Shown: in pieces, positions 1 through 8,380 of the stretch
Position numbering within the stretch: the first letter of the stretch is position 1
Layout: each line of letters begins with the position of its first letter
Assembly (NCBI GenBank): GCA_016938795.1
Contig: JAFGTZ010000270.1
Coordinates: 1-18,411, forward strand
From: Chromatiaceae bacterium
GTDB taxonomy: Bacteria; Pseudomonadota; Gammaproteobacteria; Chromatiales; Chromatiaceae
DNA: 18,411 bases
Reading direction: 5' to 3'
Translations under genes and position numbers: made by a program
Notes under the pieces: model-generated
What the model saw: the letters and a program-made list of their open reading frames with translations, nothing else
Databases searched by the model: none
What the model was told of the DNA's origin: nothing

Positions 1-2900
1 ACCAGCACCTGCAACCGCTCGACCGAGGAATCGACGAAGCGCGCCGTGCCCTGGGCGCTGACCTCCTCGGCCAGCACCGGCCAGGGCTCGATGGCGGCGC
101 GCAGCTCCAGCTCCACCCCGGTGTCGCTCACCAGCGTGCCGTAGCGCGGAAAGCGGAATTCGAGAAAGGGCGCGAACCACTCCAGATCGAATGCGTAACC
201 GGCGCGCCGCATGTCGCACACCACATCGCCCAGATCCTGCCAGAGAAACCAGGGCAGCATGAAGCGATCGTGCAGCTCGCTGCCCCAGCGCACCAGGCGC
301 TCGCGATAGGGCTCGCGCCAGAAGCGCGCCACCAGGGCGCGCAGCAGTAGCAGTTGCACCAGGCTCATGCGCGCGTGCGGCGGCATCTCGAAGGCCCGGA
401 ATTCTACCAGCCCGAGCCGGCCACTGGGGCTGTCCGGCGAGTAGAGCTTGTCGATGCAGAACTCGGAGCGATGGGTGTTGCCGCTGAGGTCGGCGAGCAG
501 GTTGCGCAGGATGCGGTCCACCAGCCAGGGGGCCGGCGTCTCGCCCTCGGGGATCTGGGCAAAGGCGATCTCCAGGTTGTAGAGGCTGTCGTGGCGCGCC
601 TCGTCCACCCGGGGGGCCTGGCTGGTGGGGCCGACGAAGAGTCCAGAGAAGAAATAGGACAGGCTGGGATGGCGCTGCCAGTAGGCGAGCAGGCTGCGCA
701 GCAGATCGGGGCGGCGCAGCAGCGGGCTGTCGCCCGGGGTGGAACCGCCCAGGGTGACATGGTTTCCGCCGCCGGTGCCGGTGTGGCGTCCGTCGAGCAT
801 GAATTTCTCGGTCCCCAGCCGACAGAGCCGCGCCTCTTCATAAAGCGTCTCGGTGATCCGCACCATCTGGCTCCAGCTGTGCGCCGGATGCACGTTGACC
901 TCGATAACGCCCGGATCCGGGGTCACCGAGAGCTTCAGCAGGCGCTCGTCGCGGGGCGGCTCGTAGCCCTCCAGCACGATGCGCAGGTCGAGCGCGGTGG
1001 CGGTGGCCTCGATGCTGGCGAGCAGCTCGACAAAATGCTCCAGATGAGTCAGCGGGGGCAAAAAAATGTGCAACTGGCCGTCGCGCGGCTCGACACAGAG
1101 CGCGGTGCGCACCAGCTCGGCGGGATGGCTGTCGTCTGCCCGCTGTTCGTGGATGTCGGCACGCTCAGCCTGTGCCGGAGTGAAGCGCGCATAGCGGCGC
1201 GCCACCTCGCCCCAGGGGTCGTGCAGCGGTGCGCGCGGCTCGAAGGGATCGCGCGGCGGGTCCGTGTCGCACTCGGCCTCGTCCGCCCAGGGCAGGGCGT
1301 CGAGCGGCAGGCGCAGCCCCATGGGCGAGTCGCCCGGGACCAGAAAGAGCAGTCCATCGCGCAGGGTCCAGCGCCCGCTCTGCCAGCCTTCGCCAGCGTG
1401 GCGCAAGGGCAGGACATAGCCCACGATGCGGTCGAGACCCTGCTGGAAGAGGCGGCGCAGGCGCTGGCGCTCCATGGCATCGGCGAGCTTGGCGTCGAGC
1501 GGGTTGAGGTTGACCGGCAGTCGCCCCTCGCGCCAGAGGTAATAGAAAACATCCTCATAGGCCGGCAGGGCGAACGCGGGATCCAGCCCCAGATGCTCGG
1601 CCAGGGCACACATAAAACGCTCGGCATCGCGCCAATCGTGCCGACTGCCGGCGGATTCGAGCGCGCAGCGCTCGGGATCGCGCCACAGCGCCACCCCGTC
1701 CTTGCGCCAGTAGCAGTTCAGCGCCCAGCGGGGCACGGGCTCGCCGGGATACCATTTGCCCTGGCCCAGATGCAGCAAACCGCCAGGCGCGAAGCGCTGG
1801 TGCAGCCGTTGCGCAAGCTGAGCGGCCAGATGGCGTTTGTGTTCACCCAGCGCCTGGGTGTTCCACTCCGCGCCGTCCATGTCGTCGATGGAGACGAAGG
1901 TGGGCTCGCCACCCATGGTGAGGCGCACGTCGTTGGCCGATAACTCAAGGTCCACCGTCTCGCCAAGCCGCAGCACCGCCTGCCACTGCTCCTCGGTATA
2001 GGGCTTGGTCACGCGCGGCGCTTCCTTGATGCGGGTGACCTCATTATGGAAAGAAAAGTCGGTCTTGCACGGCTCTACCGCGCCGGTCAGGGGGGCCGCG
2101 CTCGCCGGTTCCGGGGTGCAGGCGAGCGGGATGTGACCCTCGCTGGCGAAGAGGCCGGAGGTAGGATCGAGCCCCACCCAGCCGGCCCCAGGGACATAGA
2201 CCTCGGTCCAGGCATGCAGATCGGTGAAGTCTTGCTCCGGCCCCGCAGGTCCGTCGAGCGCCCTTACATCCGGGGTCAGCTGCACCAGATAACCCGAGAC
2301 GAAGCGCGCCGCGAGCCCCAGATGACGAAGAACCTGCACCAGCAGATAGGCCGAGTCGCGGCAGGAGCCCTTGCCGAGCGTTAGGGTCTGTTCGCAGCTC
2401 TGCACGCCGGGTTCGAGCCGGATGACATAGCCGATATCAGACTGCAGGCGCTGGTTGATCGCGACCAGAAAGTCCACAGTGCTGGGGTGATGGCGCTCGA
2501 CCCTTGCCAGCCACTCCATCAGCCGCGGTCCGGATTCGCGGGGCTTGAGATAGGGGCCGAGCTCCTCGCGGAGCTGGGCGGCGTAGACGAAGGGATAGCC
2601 CTTGGCGTCGTCCTCCAGAAAAAAATCGAAGGGGTTGATGGTGATCATCTCGGCCACCAGGTCCACCTCGATGCTCAGACGCCTGGTCTTCTGCGGAAAC
2701 ACCAGCCGCGCCTGCCAGTTGCCGAAGGGATCCTGCTGCCAGTTCAGAAAATGGCTTTCCGGCTCGATCTTCAGGGAATACGACAGGATGGGTGTGCGGC
2801 AATGCGCCGCCGGACGCAGCCGCACCACCTGGGGCGAGAGACTGACCGGGCGCTCGTAGTCGTATTGGGTGCGGTGGTTGAGAGCAACGTGGATCGTCAT
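1..2900 (-). CDS. Transglutaminase-like protein with C-terminal DUF2126 region (C-terminus cut by window edge)
   Basis: Continuous open frame of 966 codons from the ATG at 2900, still open at base 1, so the C-terminus is missing. The family is usually about 1,100 residues. Residues 1-80 form the beta-rich bacterial transglutaminase N-terminal region (MTIHVALNHRTQYDYERPV). The papain-like transglutaminase core follows, with the triad visible as Cys180 (GKGSCRDSA), His229 (DLHAWTEV) and Asp245 (GLDPTSG). From about residue 340 the DUF2126 region begins (LTMGGEPTFVSIDD) and continues through the HTGTGGGNHVTLGG segment. The family is predicted to be cytoplasmic and to act in peptide or amide-bond metabolism with ATP-grasp and alpha-E partners; its substrate is unknown. 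It is divergent from those two partners here. I chose 2900 because homologues begin with this MxIHVAL pattern; an in-frame ATG at 2951 would add 17 low-complexity residues. No clear Shine-Dalgarno precedes 2900. Family call is firm; activity is inferred. Confidence 0.93.
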   Translation of the reverse strand, partial: MTIHVALNHRTQYDYERPVSLSPQVVRLRPAAHCRTPILSYSLKIEPESHFLNWQQDPFGNWQARLVFPQKTRRLSIEVDLVAEMITINPFDFFLEDDAKGYPFVYAAQLREELGPYLKPRESGPRLMEWLARVERHHPSTVDFLVAINQRLQSDIGYVIRLEPGVQSCEQTLTLGKGSCRDSAYLLVQVLRHLGLAARFVSGYLVQLTPDVRALDGPAGPEQDFTDLHAWTEVYVPGAGWVGLDPTSGLFASEGHIPLACTPEPASAAPLTGAVEPCKTDFSFHNEVTRIKEAPRVTKPYTEEQWQAVLRLGETVDLELSANDVRLTMGGEPTFVSIDDMDGAEWNTQALGEHKRHLAAQLAQRLHQRFAPGGLLHLGQGKWYPGEPVPRWALNCYWRKDGVALWRDPERCALESAGSRHDWRDAERFMCALAEHLGLDPAFALPAYEDVFYYLWREGRLPVNLNPLDAKLADAMERQRLRRLFQQGLDRIVGYVLPLRHAGEGWQSGRWTLRDGLLFLVPGDSPMGLRLPLDALPWADEAECDTDPPRDPFEPRAPLHDPWGEVARRYARFTPAQAERADIHEQRADDSHPAELVRTALCVEPRDGQLHIFLPPLTHLEHFVELLASIEATATALDLRIVLEGYEPPRDERLLKLSVTPDPGVIEVNVHPAHSWSQMVRITETLYEEARLCRLGTEKFMLDGRHTGTGGGNHVTLGGSTPGDSPLLRRPDLLRSLLAYWQRHPSLSYFFSGLFVGPTSQAPRVDEARHDSLYNLEIAFAQIPEGETPAPWLVDRILRNLLADLSGNTHRSEFCIDKLYSPDSPSGRLGLVEFRAFEMPPHARMSLVQLLLLRALVARFWREPYRERLVRWGSELHDRFMLPWFLWQDLGDVVCDMRRAGYAFDLEWFAPFLEFRFPRYGTLVSDTGVELELRAAIEPWPVLAEEVSAQGTARFVDSSVERLQVL

Positions 2901-3280
2901 GGCTGAGTCCGATGCTGAGTGAGAATTGGGTGCTCGATCCCGCCGCGCCATGGGTGCGATACCGGTGCTGATGCGCAGGGCCGGGCGCTCCAGTGGCGCG
3001 TTCGCAGACGCCGCCGCTCTGCACGAAACGTTCCAATGGTTCCAGTTCCATCGGATGCGGCCCGGCCTACCCGGGCATTGCACCAAAACAACCCGCGCCC
3101 ATGCCGCGCCGCACCAAGGGGGTGCGATCTGGCCCCATGGCGAGCCCGGCGCTCATCAGCCCGCTGGGCCCTTGCCTGAATCAGGCCCAGAACTCGGCTC
3201 AATGGCCCATCATTTGCTTGGATGCCTCCAGATGTCAGGGTTCAAGCACGCGCTGGAGCGCGTGCTCGCGCGAGGTAGCG
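2901..3280. promoter_or_regulatory. Divergent intergenic control region between the transglutaminase and ATP-grasp genes
   Basis: This 380-bp gap separates two divergent genes and must carry both promoters. I could not pick convincing -35/-10 pairs on either strand. The short open frames crossing it do not look like proteins (Arg/Pro/Ala-rich, no recognisable family). It contains a 7-bp inverted repeat (ctgggcc 3164-3170 with ggcccag 3184-3190, which encloses gcctga/tcaggc) and the stronger hairpin at 3245-3266. The long non-coding spacer contrasts with the tight packing elsewhere and suggests divergent regulation. Confidence 0.5.
3245..3266 (+). promoter_or_regulatory. Perfect 9-bp hairpin just upstream of the ATP-grasp ribosome binding site
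   Basis: Arms agcacgcgc (3245-3253) and gcgcgtgct (3258-3266) are perfectly complementary around a 4-base loop tgga. The hairpin ends a few bases before the GAGG Shine-Dalgarno (about 3272-3275) and the ATG at 3281. A GC-rich stem here would sit in the 5' leader and could affect initiation or mRNA stability, or it could be a protein operator at DNA level. The sequence shows the repeat directly; the role is inference. Confidence 0.55.
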
Positions 3281-4810
3281 ATGGCCGATCATAGTCAGAT
3301 GCAACTACAGTCCTTGGCCCCGGCTGCGCCCGGTTCCGTGCCCGGTTCAGAGTGTCTGGACCCATTGCGGCTTGGCCTGGAGCACTATGATGCCCGAAAC
3401 AGCTGGGACGAGCTGATCGCACCCAGCGGCGAGCCGCATCCTCATGCGCAGGATCTGGTGCGCGCGCTCGCCGCCATGGACACCGCCGAGCTGGCGGCGC
3501 GTCAGACCGCCGCCGAGCTGGCCATCAAGGAGATGGGCGTGACCTTTACCGTCTACAGCGAAAAGGACGGCGCCATTGACCGCGCCTGGCCCTTCGACAT
3601 CATTCCGCGCATCATCGCGCGCAGCGAGTGGGAGCGTATCGAGGCGGGGCTGAAGCAGCGGGTGCGGGCGCTCAATCGCTTCATCGACGATCTTTATCAT
3701 GATCAGACCATCGTGGCCGACGGCGTCTTTCCCGCCGAACTCCTGGCCGATTCGGCCAACTTCCGCCCCCAGTGCCGCTGGGTCGATCCGCCCTTCGGCA
3801 TCTGGGCGCACATCTGCGGCTCCGATCTGGTGCGCGATGCGGACGGCACGGTCTATGTGCTGGAGGATAATCTGCGGGTGCCCTCCGGGGTGTCCTACAT
3901 GCTGGAAAACCGTCTGGTCACCAAGCGCGTCTTTCCCGAGCTCTTCGAGAACTATGCGCCGCTTCCGGTGGACGACTATCCCTCGCAGCTCTTCGACACC
4001 CTGGCGGCCCTCTCGCCGCGCCCTGCTGAGTATCCCGAGGTGGTGGTGCTCACGCCCGGCATCTACAACAGCGCCTATTTCGAGCATGCCTATCTGGCGC
4101 AACAGATGGGCTGCGAGCTGGTGGAGGGGCGCGATCTGGTGGTGTGCGAGGACGATTGCGTCTACATGCGCACCGTCGATGGCCTGCAGCGGGTGGATGT
4201 CATCTATCGTCGCATCGACGACCTCTTTCTCGATCCCGAGGCCTTCCGCCCCGATTCGGCCCTGGGCGTGAACGGCCTGCTGCGCGCCTGGAAGGCCGGC
4301 AACGTGGCCCTGGCCAATGCCCCCGGGGCCGGGGTGGCGGACGACAAGGTGGTCTATGCCTTCGTGCCCGACATCATCAAATACTATCTGGGCGAGGAGG
4401 CCATCATTCCCAATGTGCCCACCTTCCGCTGTCTCTACGCCGAGGAGCGCGAGCATGTGCTCGCCAATCTCGACAGTCTGGTGGTCAAGCCCGCCAACGA
4501 ATCCGGCGGCTATGGCATGCTCATGGGGCCCCAGGCAAGCCCAGCGGAGCGCGAGCGTTTCGCCGAGCTCATCCGGCGCAACCCGCGCAACTACATCGCC
4601 CAGCCGGTGCTGAACCTCTCCACCGTGCCAACCGTGGTCGAGGGACGGGTCGAGCCGCGCCATCTCGATCTGCGGCCCTTCATCCTCTCCGCCGATCACA
4701 TGCATGTGACCATGGGAGGGCTGACCCGCGTGGCCATGCGCAAGGGATCCCTGGTGGTGAACTCCTCCCAGGGCGGGGGCAGCAAGGATACCTGGATCGT
4801 GGCCGACTAA
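3281..4810 (+). CDS. Circularly permuted ATP-grasp type 2 family protein (COG2308 type)
   Basis: A 509-residue protein, close to the family's usual 470-500. The recognition segment is YVLEDNLRVPSGVSYMLENR, with Glu195-Asp196-Asn197. A second nucleotide-binding style segment is VKPANESGGYGM, starting at Lys402-Lys403. The C-terminus TRVAMRKGSLVVNSSQGGGSKDTW is also typical. Members are predicted amidoligases using the ATP-grasp fold with permuted motifs; the products are not established. The start is the ATG at 3281 because a GAGG lies 5-8 bases upstream and the frame before it (open from 2993) reads as low-complexity Pro/Ser/Arg sequence without family similarity. It is followed after 36 bp by the alpha-E gene on the same strand, so the two are very probably cotranscribed. 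The divergent transglutaminase completes the usual gene neighbourhood. No signal peptide or membrane segment is visible. Confidence 0.93.
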   Translation: MADHSQMQLQSLAPAAPGSVPGSECLDPLRLGLEHYDARNSWDELIAPSGEPHPHAQDLVRALAAMDTAELAARQTAAELAIKEMGVTFTVYSEKDGAIDRAWPFDIIPRIIARSEWERIEAGLKQRVRALNRFIDDLYHDQTIVADGVFPAELLADSANFRPQCRWVDPPFGIWAHICGSDLVRDADGTVYVLEDNLRVPSGVSYMLENRLVTKRVFPELFENYAPLPVDDYPSQLFDTLAALSPRPAEYPEVVVLTPGIYNSAYFEHAYLAQQMGCELVEGRDLVVCEDDCVYMRTVDGLQRVDVIYRRIDDLFLDPEAFRPDSALGVNGLLRAWKAGNVALANAPGAGVADDKVVYAFVPDIIKYYLGEEAIIPNVPTFRCLYAEEREHVLANLDSLVVKPANESGGYGMLMGPQASPAERERFAELIRRNPRNYIAQPVLNLSTVPTVVEGRVEPRHLDLRPFILSADHMHVTMGGLTRVAMRKGSLVVNSSQGGGSKDTWIVAD

Positions 4811-4846
4811 GCCTGCCGCAGCCTCTCGAATCGAGGAGACCGAATC

Positions 4847-5797
4847 GTGTTATCGCGCGTTGCTGAAACACTCTATTGGATGGCCCGTTACGTGGAGCGT
4901 GCCGAGAACGTGGCACGCATCATCAACGTCAACACCCACCTGCTGCTCGATCTGCCGAGGGGCGTGGCGCCCGGCTGGGAGCCGCTGATCGCCATCATCG
5001 GCGCCCAGGGGCCCTTTCAGGAGCGCTACACCGAGTGCAGCGAACGTGCCGTGCTGCTCTATCTGGTGGGCGATGCGGACAATCCGGGCTCCATCCTCAG
5101 CTGTCTGCACCGGGCCCGGGAGAACTGTCGCACCATCCGCGACATTGTGCCGCGCGAGGGCTGGGAGCTGATCAACGAGCTCTATCTCTTTGCCAAGGAT
5201 TCGGTCGAGGAGGGGGTCTCGAAGCGCGGCCGTCACGCCTTTCTCAAGCGCATTCTGCTCGGCAGCCAGACCATCGCCGGCATGCTCGCCGGCGCCATGA
5301 ATCGGGATAAGGGTTATCACTTTCTGTTCATGGGGCGCATGCTCGAGCGCGCCGACATGTCCACCCGCATCATCGACGTGCGCTCGGAGAACCTGCTGCC
5401 CCAGGAGGCTGGCGACACCCACCCCTTTGATAATATCCAGTGGATGAGCGTGCTTAAATCCATGACCGCCTATCAGATGTACAGGCGCAGCATGCAGGTG
5501 CGGGTGCGCCGCGTTGAGGTGCTGCGTTTTCTGCTCCAGAGCGAGCAGTTCCCGCGCGCCTTCCGCTACTGCATCGGATCGGTCGAGGAGAGCCTCGCCG
5601 CCCTGCCGCGCAACGAGCCGGCGCTGCGCATCATCGGACGGCTCAAGCGCACGGTCATGGGCGCCGACCAGTTCGAGGCTCTCGATCAGGCCGCCCTGCA
5701 CGCCTTTCTCGACGGCCTGCAACTGGGCCTGATCGAACTCCACGAGACCCTGGCCAATGCCTATTTTCTGCCGCGCGAGGAGGCGGTTGCCGCTTAG
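4847..5797 (+). CDS. Alpha-E domain protein (DUF403)
   Basis: A 316-residue, almost entirely alpha-helical protein starting with MLSRVAETLYWMARYVERAE, the hallmark of the alpha-E family. The Tyr-Trp-x-x-Arg-Tyr-x-Glu-Arg-Ala pattern recurs later as FMGRMLERADMSTR, consistent with an internally duplicated helical fold. RTIRDIVPREGWELINELY is another conserved block. The family occurs almost only beside permuted ATP-grasp and transglutaminase genes and is thought to be a partner or structural subunit of that predicted amide-bond system; no reaction has been assigned. The start is a GTG at 4847, preceded by gaggaga about 6 bases upstream. No other start gives the conserved N-terminus. The gene ends the operon: no small transglutaminase or proteasome-like (Anbu) gene follows, although these often accompany this pair. 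Confidence 0.92.
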   Translation: MLSRVAETLYWMARYVERAENVARIINVNTHLLLDLPRGVAPGWEPLIAIIGAQGPFQERYTECSERAVLLYLVGDADNPGSILSCLHRARENCRTIRDIVPREGWELINELYLFAKDSVEEGVSKRGRHAFLKRILLGSQTIAGMLAGAMNRDKGYHFLFMGRMLERADMSTRIIDVRSENLLPQEAGDTHPFDNIQWMSVLKSMTAYQMYRRSMQVRVRRVEVLRFLLQSEQFPRAFRYCIGSVEESLAALPRNEPALRIIGRLKRTVMGADQFEALDQAALHAFLDGLQLGLIELHETLANAYFLPREEAVAA

Positions 5798-5835
5798 GCC
5801 CGATCAGGCCCGATTAGGCCCAATCAGGCCCGCTC
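5796..5835. repeat. Four tandem copies of a 10-bp unit (aggcccgatc type)
   Basis: Units are aggcccgatc (5796-5805), aggcccgatt (5806-5815), aggcccaatc (5816-5825) and aggcccgctc (5826-5835). The first overlaps the stop codon of the alpha-E gene. Every copy keeps aggccc; changes fall in the last four bases. This is a short minisatellite at the 3' end of the operon. It may be slippage-prone or a set of binding sites with about one helical turn periodicity. No function can be assigned from sequence. Confidence 0.85.
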
Positions 5836-5855
5836 GGATCTGGCGGCTCTCATCC

Positions 5856-5898
5856 GCCCCCTGATCAGACGCTGCCCTCGGATCAGACGATCGGGGGC
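5856..5898 (+). terminator. Possible stem-loop downstream of the alpha-E gene
   Basis: Arm gccccc-t-gatc (5856-5866, with one bulged T at 5862) pairs with gatcgggggc (5889-5898), giving ten pairs around a 22-base loop. The loop region carries a second copy of gatcagacg (5863-5871 and 5881-5889). There is no T-run after the stem, so this is not a classic Rho-independent terminator. It could still end or stabilise the alpha-E transcript. Confidence 0.3.
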
Positions 5899-5948
5899 AA
5901 GCAGCTGGCGACCTGGCGCAAGCTCCGCCTCGCCTGCAATCTCTTTGC

Positions 5949-5977
5949 TTGATGGCGTGCCAGGTGATCGGTAGCAT
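5949..5977 (+). promoter_or_regulatory. Candidate sigma-70 promoter for the REC-TPR/vWFA operon
   Basis: TTGATG (5949-5954) and TAGCAT (5972-5977) are separated by exactly 17 bp, each matching four of six consensus bases. A start near 5984 would give a leader of about 55 bases before the ATG at 6040. It lies in the only sizeable gap upstream of the operon. Read by eye, so moderate to low confidence. Confidence 0.35.
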
Positions 5978-6039
5978 CGCGGCATCCACAATTCTCGTTC
6001 ATGCGCGAGACCACCTCCCGCACCTTGGGAAGCAGCCCG

Positions 6040-7665
6040 ATGGCGCCAGCCGATTTCAGCAGCAAGACCTATCTGGTCGTCGATGACTTTCCTGACATGC
6101 GCGCGGTGATTCGCAACATGCTGTCCTCGCTCGGCGCAACCCGTCTGGATCAGGCGCGCGATGGCAAGGAGGCGATCGCCCTCATGGAGCGCAAGCACTA
6201 TGACGTGGTGCTGTGCGACTATAACCTGGGGGCCGGCAAGGATGGCCAGCAGGTGCTGGAGGAGGCGCGACGACGCTCGCTCATCGGCGTGGATACCATC
6301 TTCATCATGGTCACGGCCGAAAATACCCGCGAGATGGTCATGGGCGCGGTGGAGTACGCGCCGGATAACTATCTGGCCAAGCCTTTCACCAAGGATCTCA
6401 TCAAGTCGCGTCTGATCAAGCTCTTCGAGCGCAAGGCTGATCTGGCCGCAGTCAATCGGGCGTTGACGGCGCGCGACTACAATGCCGCCATCAATGAACT
6501 CGACCGCCTCATCGCGGCGCGTCCGCGCAATCTCGCTGAACTGCTACGGCTCAAGACCGACCTCTGCCTGAGCGCCAATCGGCTCGACGAGGCCTTGGTC
6601 ATCTACGATCAGGTGCTTCAGGGGCGCGATTTGAATTGGGCGCATCTGGGCAAAGGGCGGGTGTTTTTCCAGCGCAAGCAGTATGGCGAGGCGCGCGAAA
6701 TCTTCGCGCATCTTGTGGAACTCGATCCCAACTACGTGGCCGCCTACGACTGGCTGGCGCGCACCCAGGTCGCCGAGCAGGCCTTTGCTGAGGCCGAACA
6801 AACCCTGAAGAAGGCGGCGCGTCTATCGCCTCGCTATGTCGAGCGTCAGCAGCGCCTCGGCGATCTCGCGCTCGACAATGGCGATGGCGAGACGGCCGAG
6901 GGGGCCTTTACGCGCGCGGTTAACCTGGCCAAACACTCGGTGCTGAATCATCCCGTGCTGCATGCCAGCCTGGCCAAGGCCAAGAGCGCCAATGGCAAGC
7001 ACGACGAGGCCCTGAAGGTCGCCGCCAAGATCGCCTCGACCTTTGCCGACGATCCCGAGGCGGCGGTCTATCAGGCCAGCGCCGCAGCCACTATCCACTC
7101 CAACAAGGGCGATGCGGCGGCAGCCGCCAAGGCGCTGCAAGAGGCCGAGGCGGCGCTTGCCGAAACGCCCGAGCTGTCGGCTGGCCTGGCCTTGGAAATG
7201 GCGCGCGCCTGCGCCCGGCTTGGCGAGACGGAGCGCGCGAGCGGTTTTCTGCAGAAGGCAATCGCCAACAATCATGACGACCATGAGTTTCTCGCCGAGG
7301 TCTTGCGCGTGTCGCACGAAAGCGGCATCGCCGAGGAGGCGGATGTGGCCATTCGCGGCATCCAGCAGGAGATCATCAAGACCAACAACACCGGTGTGCG
7401 CCTCATTCGTGAAGGCGACTACGAGGCGGCGGTGGCGCTGTTGCATCAAGCCGCCGATGAGATGCCGGGTAACAAGACCATCAATCTCAACGCGGCCAAG
7501 GCCTGCATCATCAAGATGGAGAACCTGGGGGTGACATCCGAGGATGTGCAGCAGGTGCGCCGCTGCATCGAGCGGGTTGAGAAAAGCGCCCCCGACGATT
7601 GGCGTCTGGCCGATGTCAAGACGCGACTGCGCGAGATCGCGCTCAAGCTCAACGGTGGATCATGA
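6040..7665 (+). CDS. Response regulator with N-terminal REC domain and C-terminal TPR array
   Basis: A 541-residue cytoplasmic protein. Residues 9-130 are a receiver domain with a complete phosphorylation site: acidic pair Asp15-Asp16 (VVDDFPDMR), phosphoacceptor Asp60 (VVLCDYNL), Thr92 (VTAEN) and Lys114 (AKPFTKD). The remaining 400 residues are helical tetratricopeptide-like repeats (for example DEALVIYDQVLQGRDLNWAHLGKG and YGEAREIFAHLVELDPN). There is no DNA-binding or enzymatic output domain, so the output is probably protein-protein interaction. I chose ATG 6040 over the in-frame ATG 6001, which has no Shine-Dalgarno and encodes a non-conserved extension; GGGA lies at 6027-6030, nine bases before 6040. 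It is the first gene of a four-gene operon, and the histidine kinase starts 3 bp after its stop. Phosphorylation by that kinase is inferred from adjacency. Confidence 0.92.
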   Translation: MAPADFSSKTYLVVDDFPDMRAVIRNMLSSLGATRLDQARDGKEAIALMERKHYDVVLCDYNLGAGKDGQQVLEEARRRSLIGVDTIFIMVTAENTREMVMGAVEYAPDNYLAKPFTKDLIKSRLIKLFERKADLAAVNRALTARDYNAAINELDRLIAARPRNLAELLRLKTDLCLSANRLDEALVIYDQVLQGRDLNWAHLGKGRVFFQRKQYGEAREIFAHLVELDPNYVAAYDWLARTQVAEQAFAEAEQTLKKAARLSPRYVERQQRLGDLALDNGDGETAEGAFTRAVNLAKHSVLNHPVLHASLAKAKSANGKHDEALKVAAKIASTFADDPEAAVYQASAAATIHSNKGDAAAAAKALQEAEAALAETPELSAGLALEMARACARLGETERASGFLQKAIANNHDDHEFLAEVLRVSHESGIAEEADVAIRGIQQEIIKTNNTGVRLIREGDYEAAVALLHQAADEMPGNKTINLNAAKACIIKMENLGVTSEDVQQVRRCIERVEKSAPDDWRLADVKTRLREIALKLNGGS

Positions 7666-7668
7666 CCC

Positions 7669-8355
7669 ATGGATTTTTCCGACATCCTTGCCTCCTCCAT
7701 TCACGACATCAAGAATTCACTGGGGCTGATTCTCAACAGTCTCGATGACTTGGTCACCAATCCCGACAATCATCTCGCCGATCCGCGCCAGGCCAGTCTG
7801 CTCAAGCACGAGGTGAATCGCGCCAACAGCAATCTGCTGCAACTGCTCACCCTCTACAAGCTTGGCAATGCGCAGCTCGGACTGCGTGTTGCGGAGCACA
7901 ATCTTGACGATTTTCTGGAAGATGTCGTCGCCGACAATCAGGCGGTCTGCGAGGCCCTCGGACTGGAGCTGACGTTTCTCTGCGAGGAGGATCTCAGCGG
8001 GTATTTCGACTGGGATCTGGTGCGCGGGCTCTTGAACAGCATCATCGGCAATGCACAGCGCTATGCCCGTTCGCGCGTCCGGCTCAGCGCCTGTGAACAG
8101 GATGGCTATCTGGTGATTCGGGTCGAGGACGATGGCGCGGGCTTTCCCGAGAGCCATCTGCGTATGCTCAACGCCGCTGCCGAGGACAGCGAACAGGACG
8201 GCTCCGAGGAAGGCATCGCGAGCCGCACCCGGCTCGGGCTCTATTTCGCCTCCTGCATTGCCGAGCAGCATCGCGCCGGGGACCGGGTTGGGCGTATTCG
8301 TCTTGCCAATGCCCAGAACCTGCCAGGCGGCTGCTTTGAGCTGTGGTTACCCTGA
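7669..8355 (+). CDS. Small soluble sensor-less histidine kinase
   Basis: A 228-residue protein. The H-box is at the very N-terminus: SSIHDIKNSLG with His12 as predicted phosphoacceptor, followed by a long helix pair. A GHKL-type ATPase domain fills the rest: N-box NSIIGNAQRYA (Asn123-Asn128), G1-box VEDDGAGFP (Asp154 to Gly158), then the GLYFASCIAEQH helix and a GGCFELWLP terminal strand. There is no PAS, GAF, HAMP or membrane segment, so input must come from a partner protein. The ATG at 7669 is 3 bp after the response regulator's stop, with ggtgga just upstream, implying coupled translation. It is the likely cognate kinase (or phosphatase) of the REC-TPR protein, and the membrane genes downstream are candidate inputs. 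The kinase fold is clear; pathway assignment is inferred. Confidence 0.88.
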   Translation: MDFSDILASSIHDIKNSLGLILNSLDDLVTNPDNHLADPRQASLLKHEVNRANSNLLQLLTLYKLGNAQLGLRVAEHNLDDFLEDVVADNQAVCEALGLELTFLCEEDLSGYFDWDLVRGLLNSIIGNAQRYARSRVRLSACEQDGYLVIRVEDDGAGFPESHLRMLNAAAEDSEQDGSEEGIASRTRLGLYFASCIAEQHRAGDRVGRIRLANAQNLPGGCFELWLP

Positions 8356-8380
8356 AGGCAGGCAGGCACGGGATTTCAAG

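Noticed and set aside
354..1943. A 529-codon plus-strand open frame
   Set aside because: It is antisense to the conserved DUF2126 region of the transglutaminase gene, with no family similarity and no Shine-Dalgarno.
1..2900. Possible frameshift or broken transglutaminase gene
   Set aside because: Translating from 2900 to the left edge shows one uninterrupted frame with conserved sequence throughout. It only lacks a stop because the window ends.
2993..3280. N-terminal extension of the ATP-grasp protein
   Set aside because: The extension is low-complexity Pro/Ser/Arg sequence crossing the hairpin, and the family begins after ATG 3281, which has a good GAGG site.
3347..4705. A 452-codon minus-strand open frame
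   Set aside because: It is a shadow of the ATP-grasp gene; the plus strand carries the conserved motifs and a good start.
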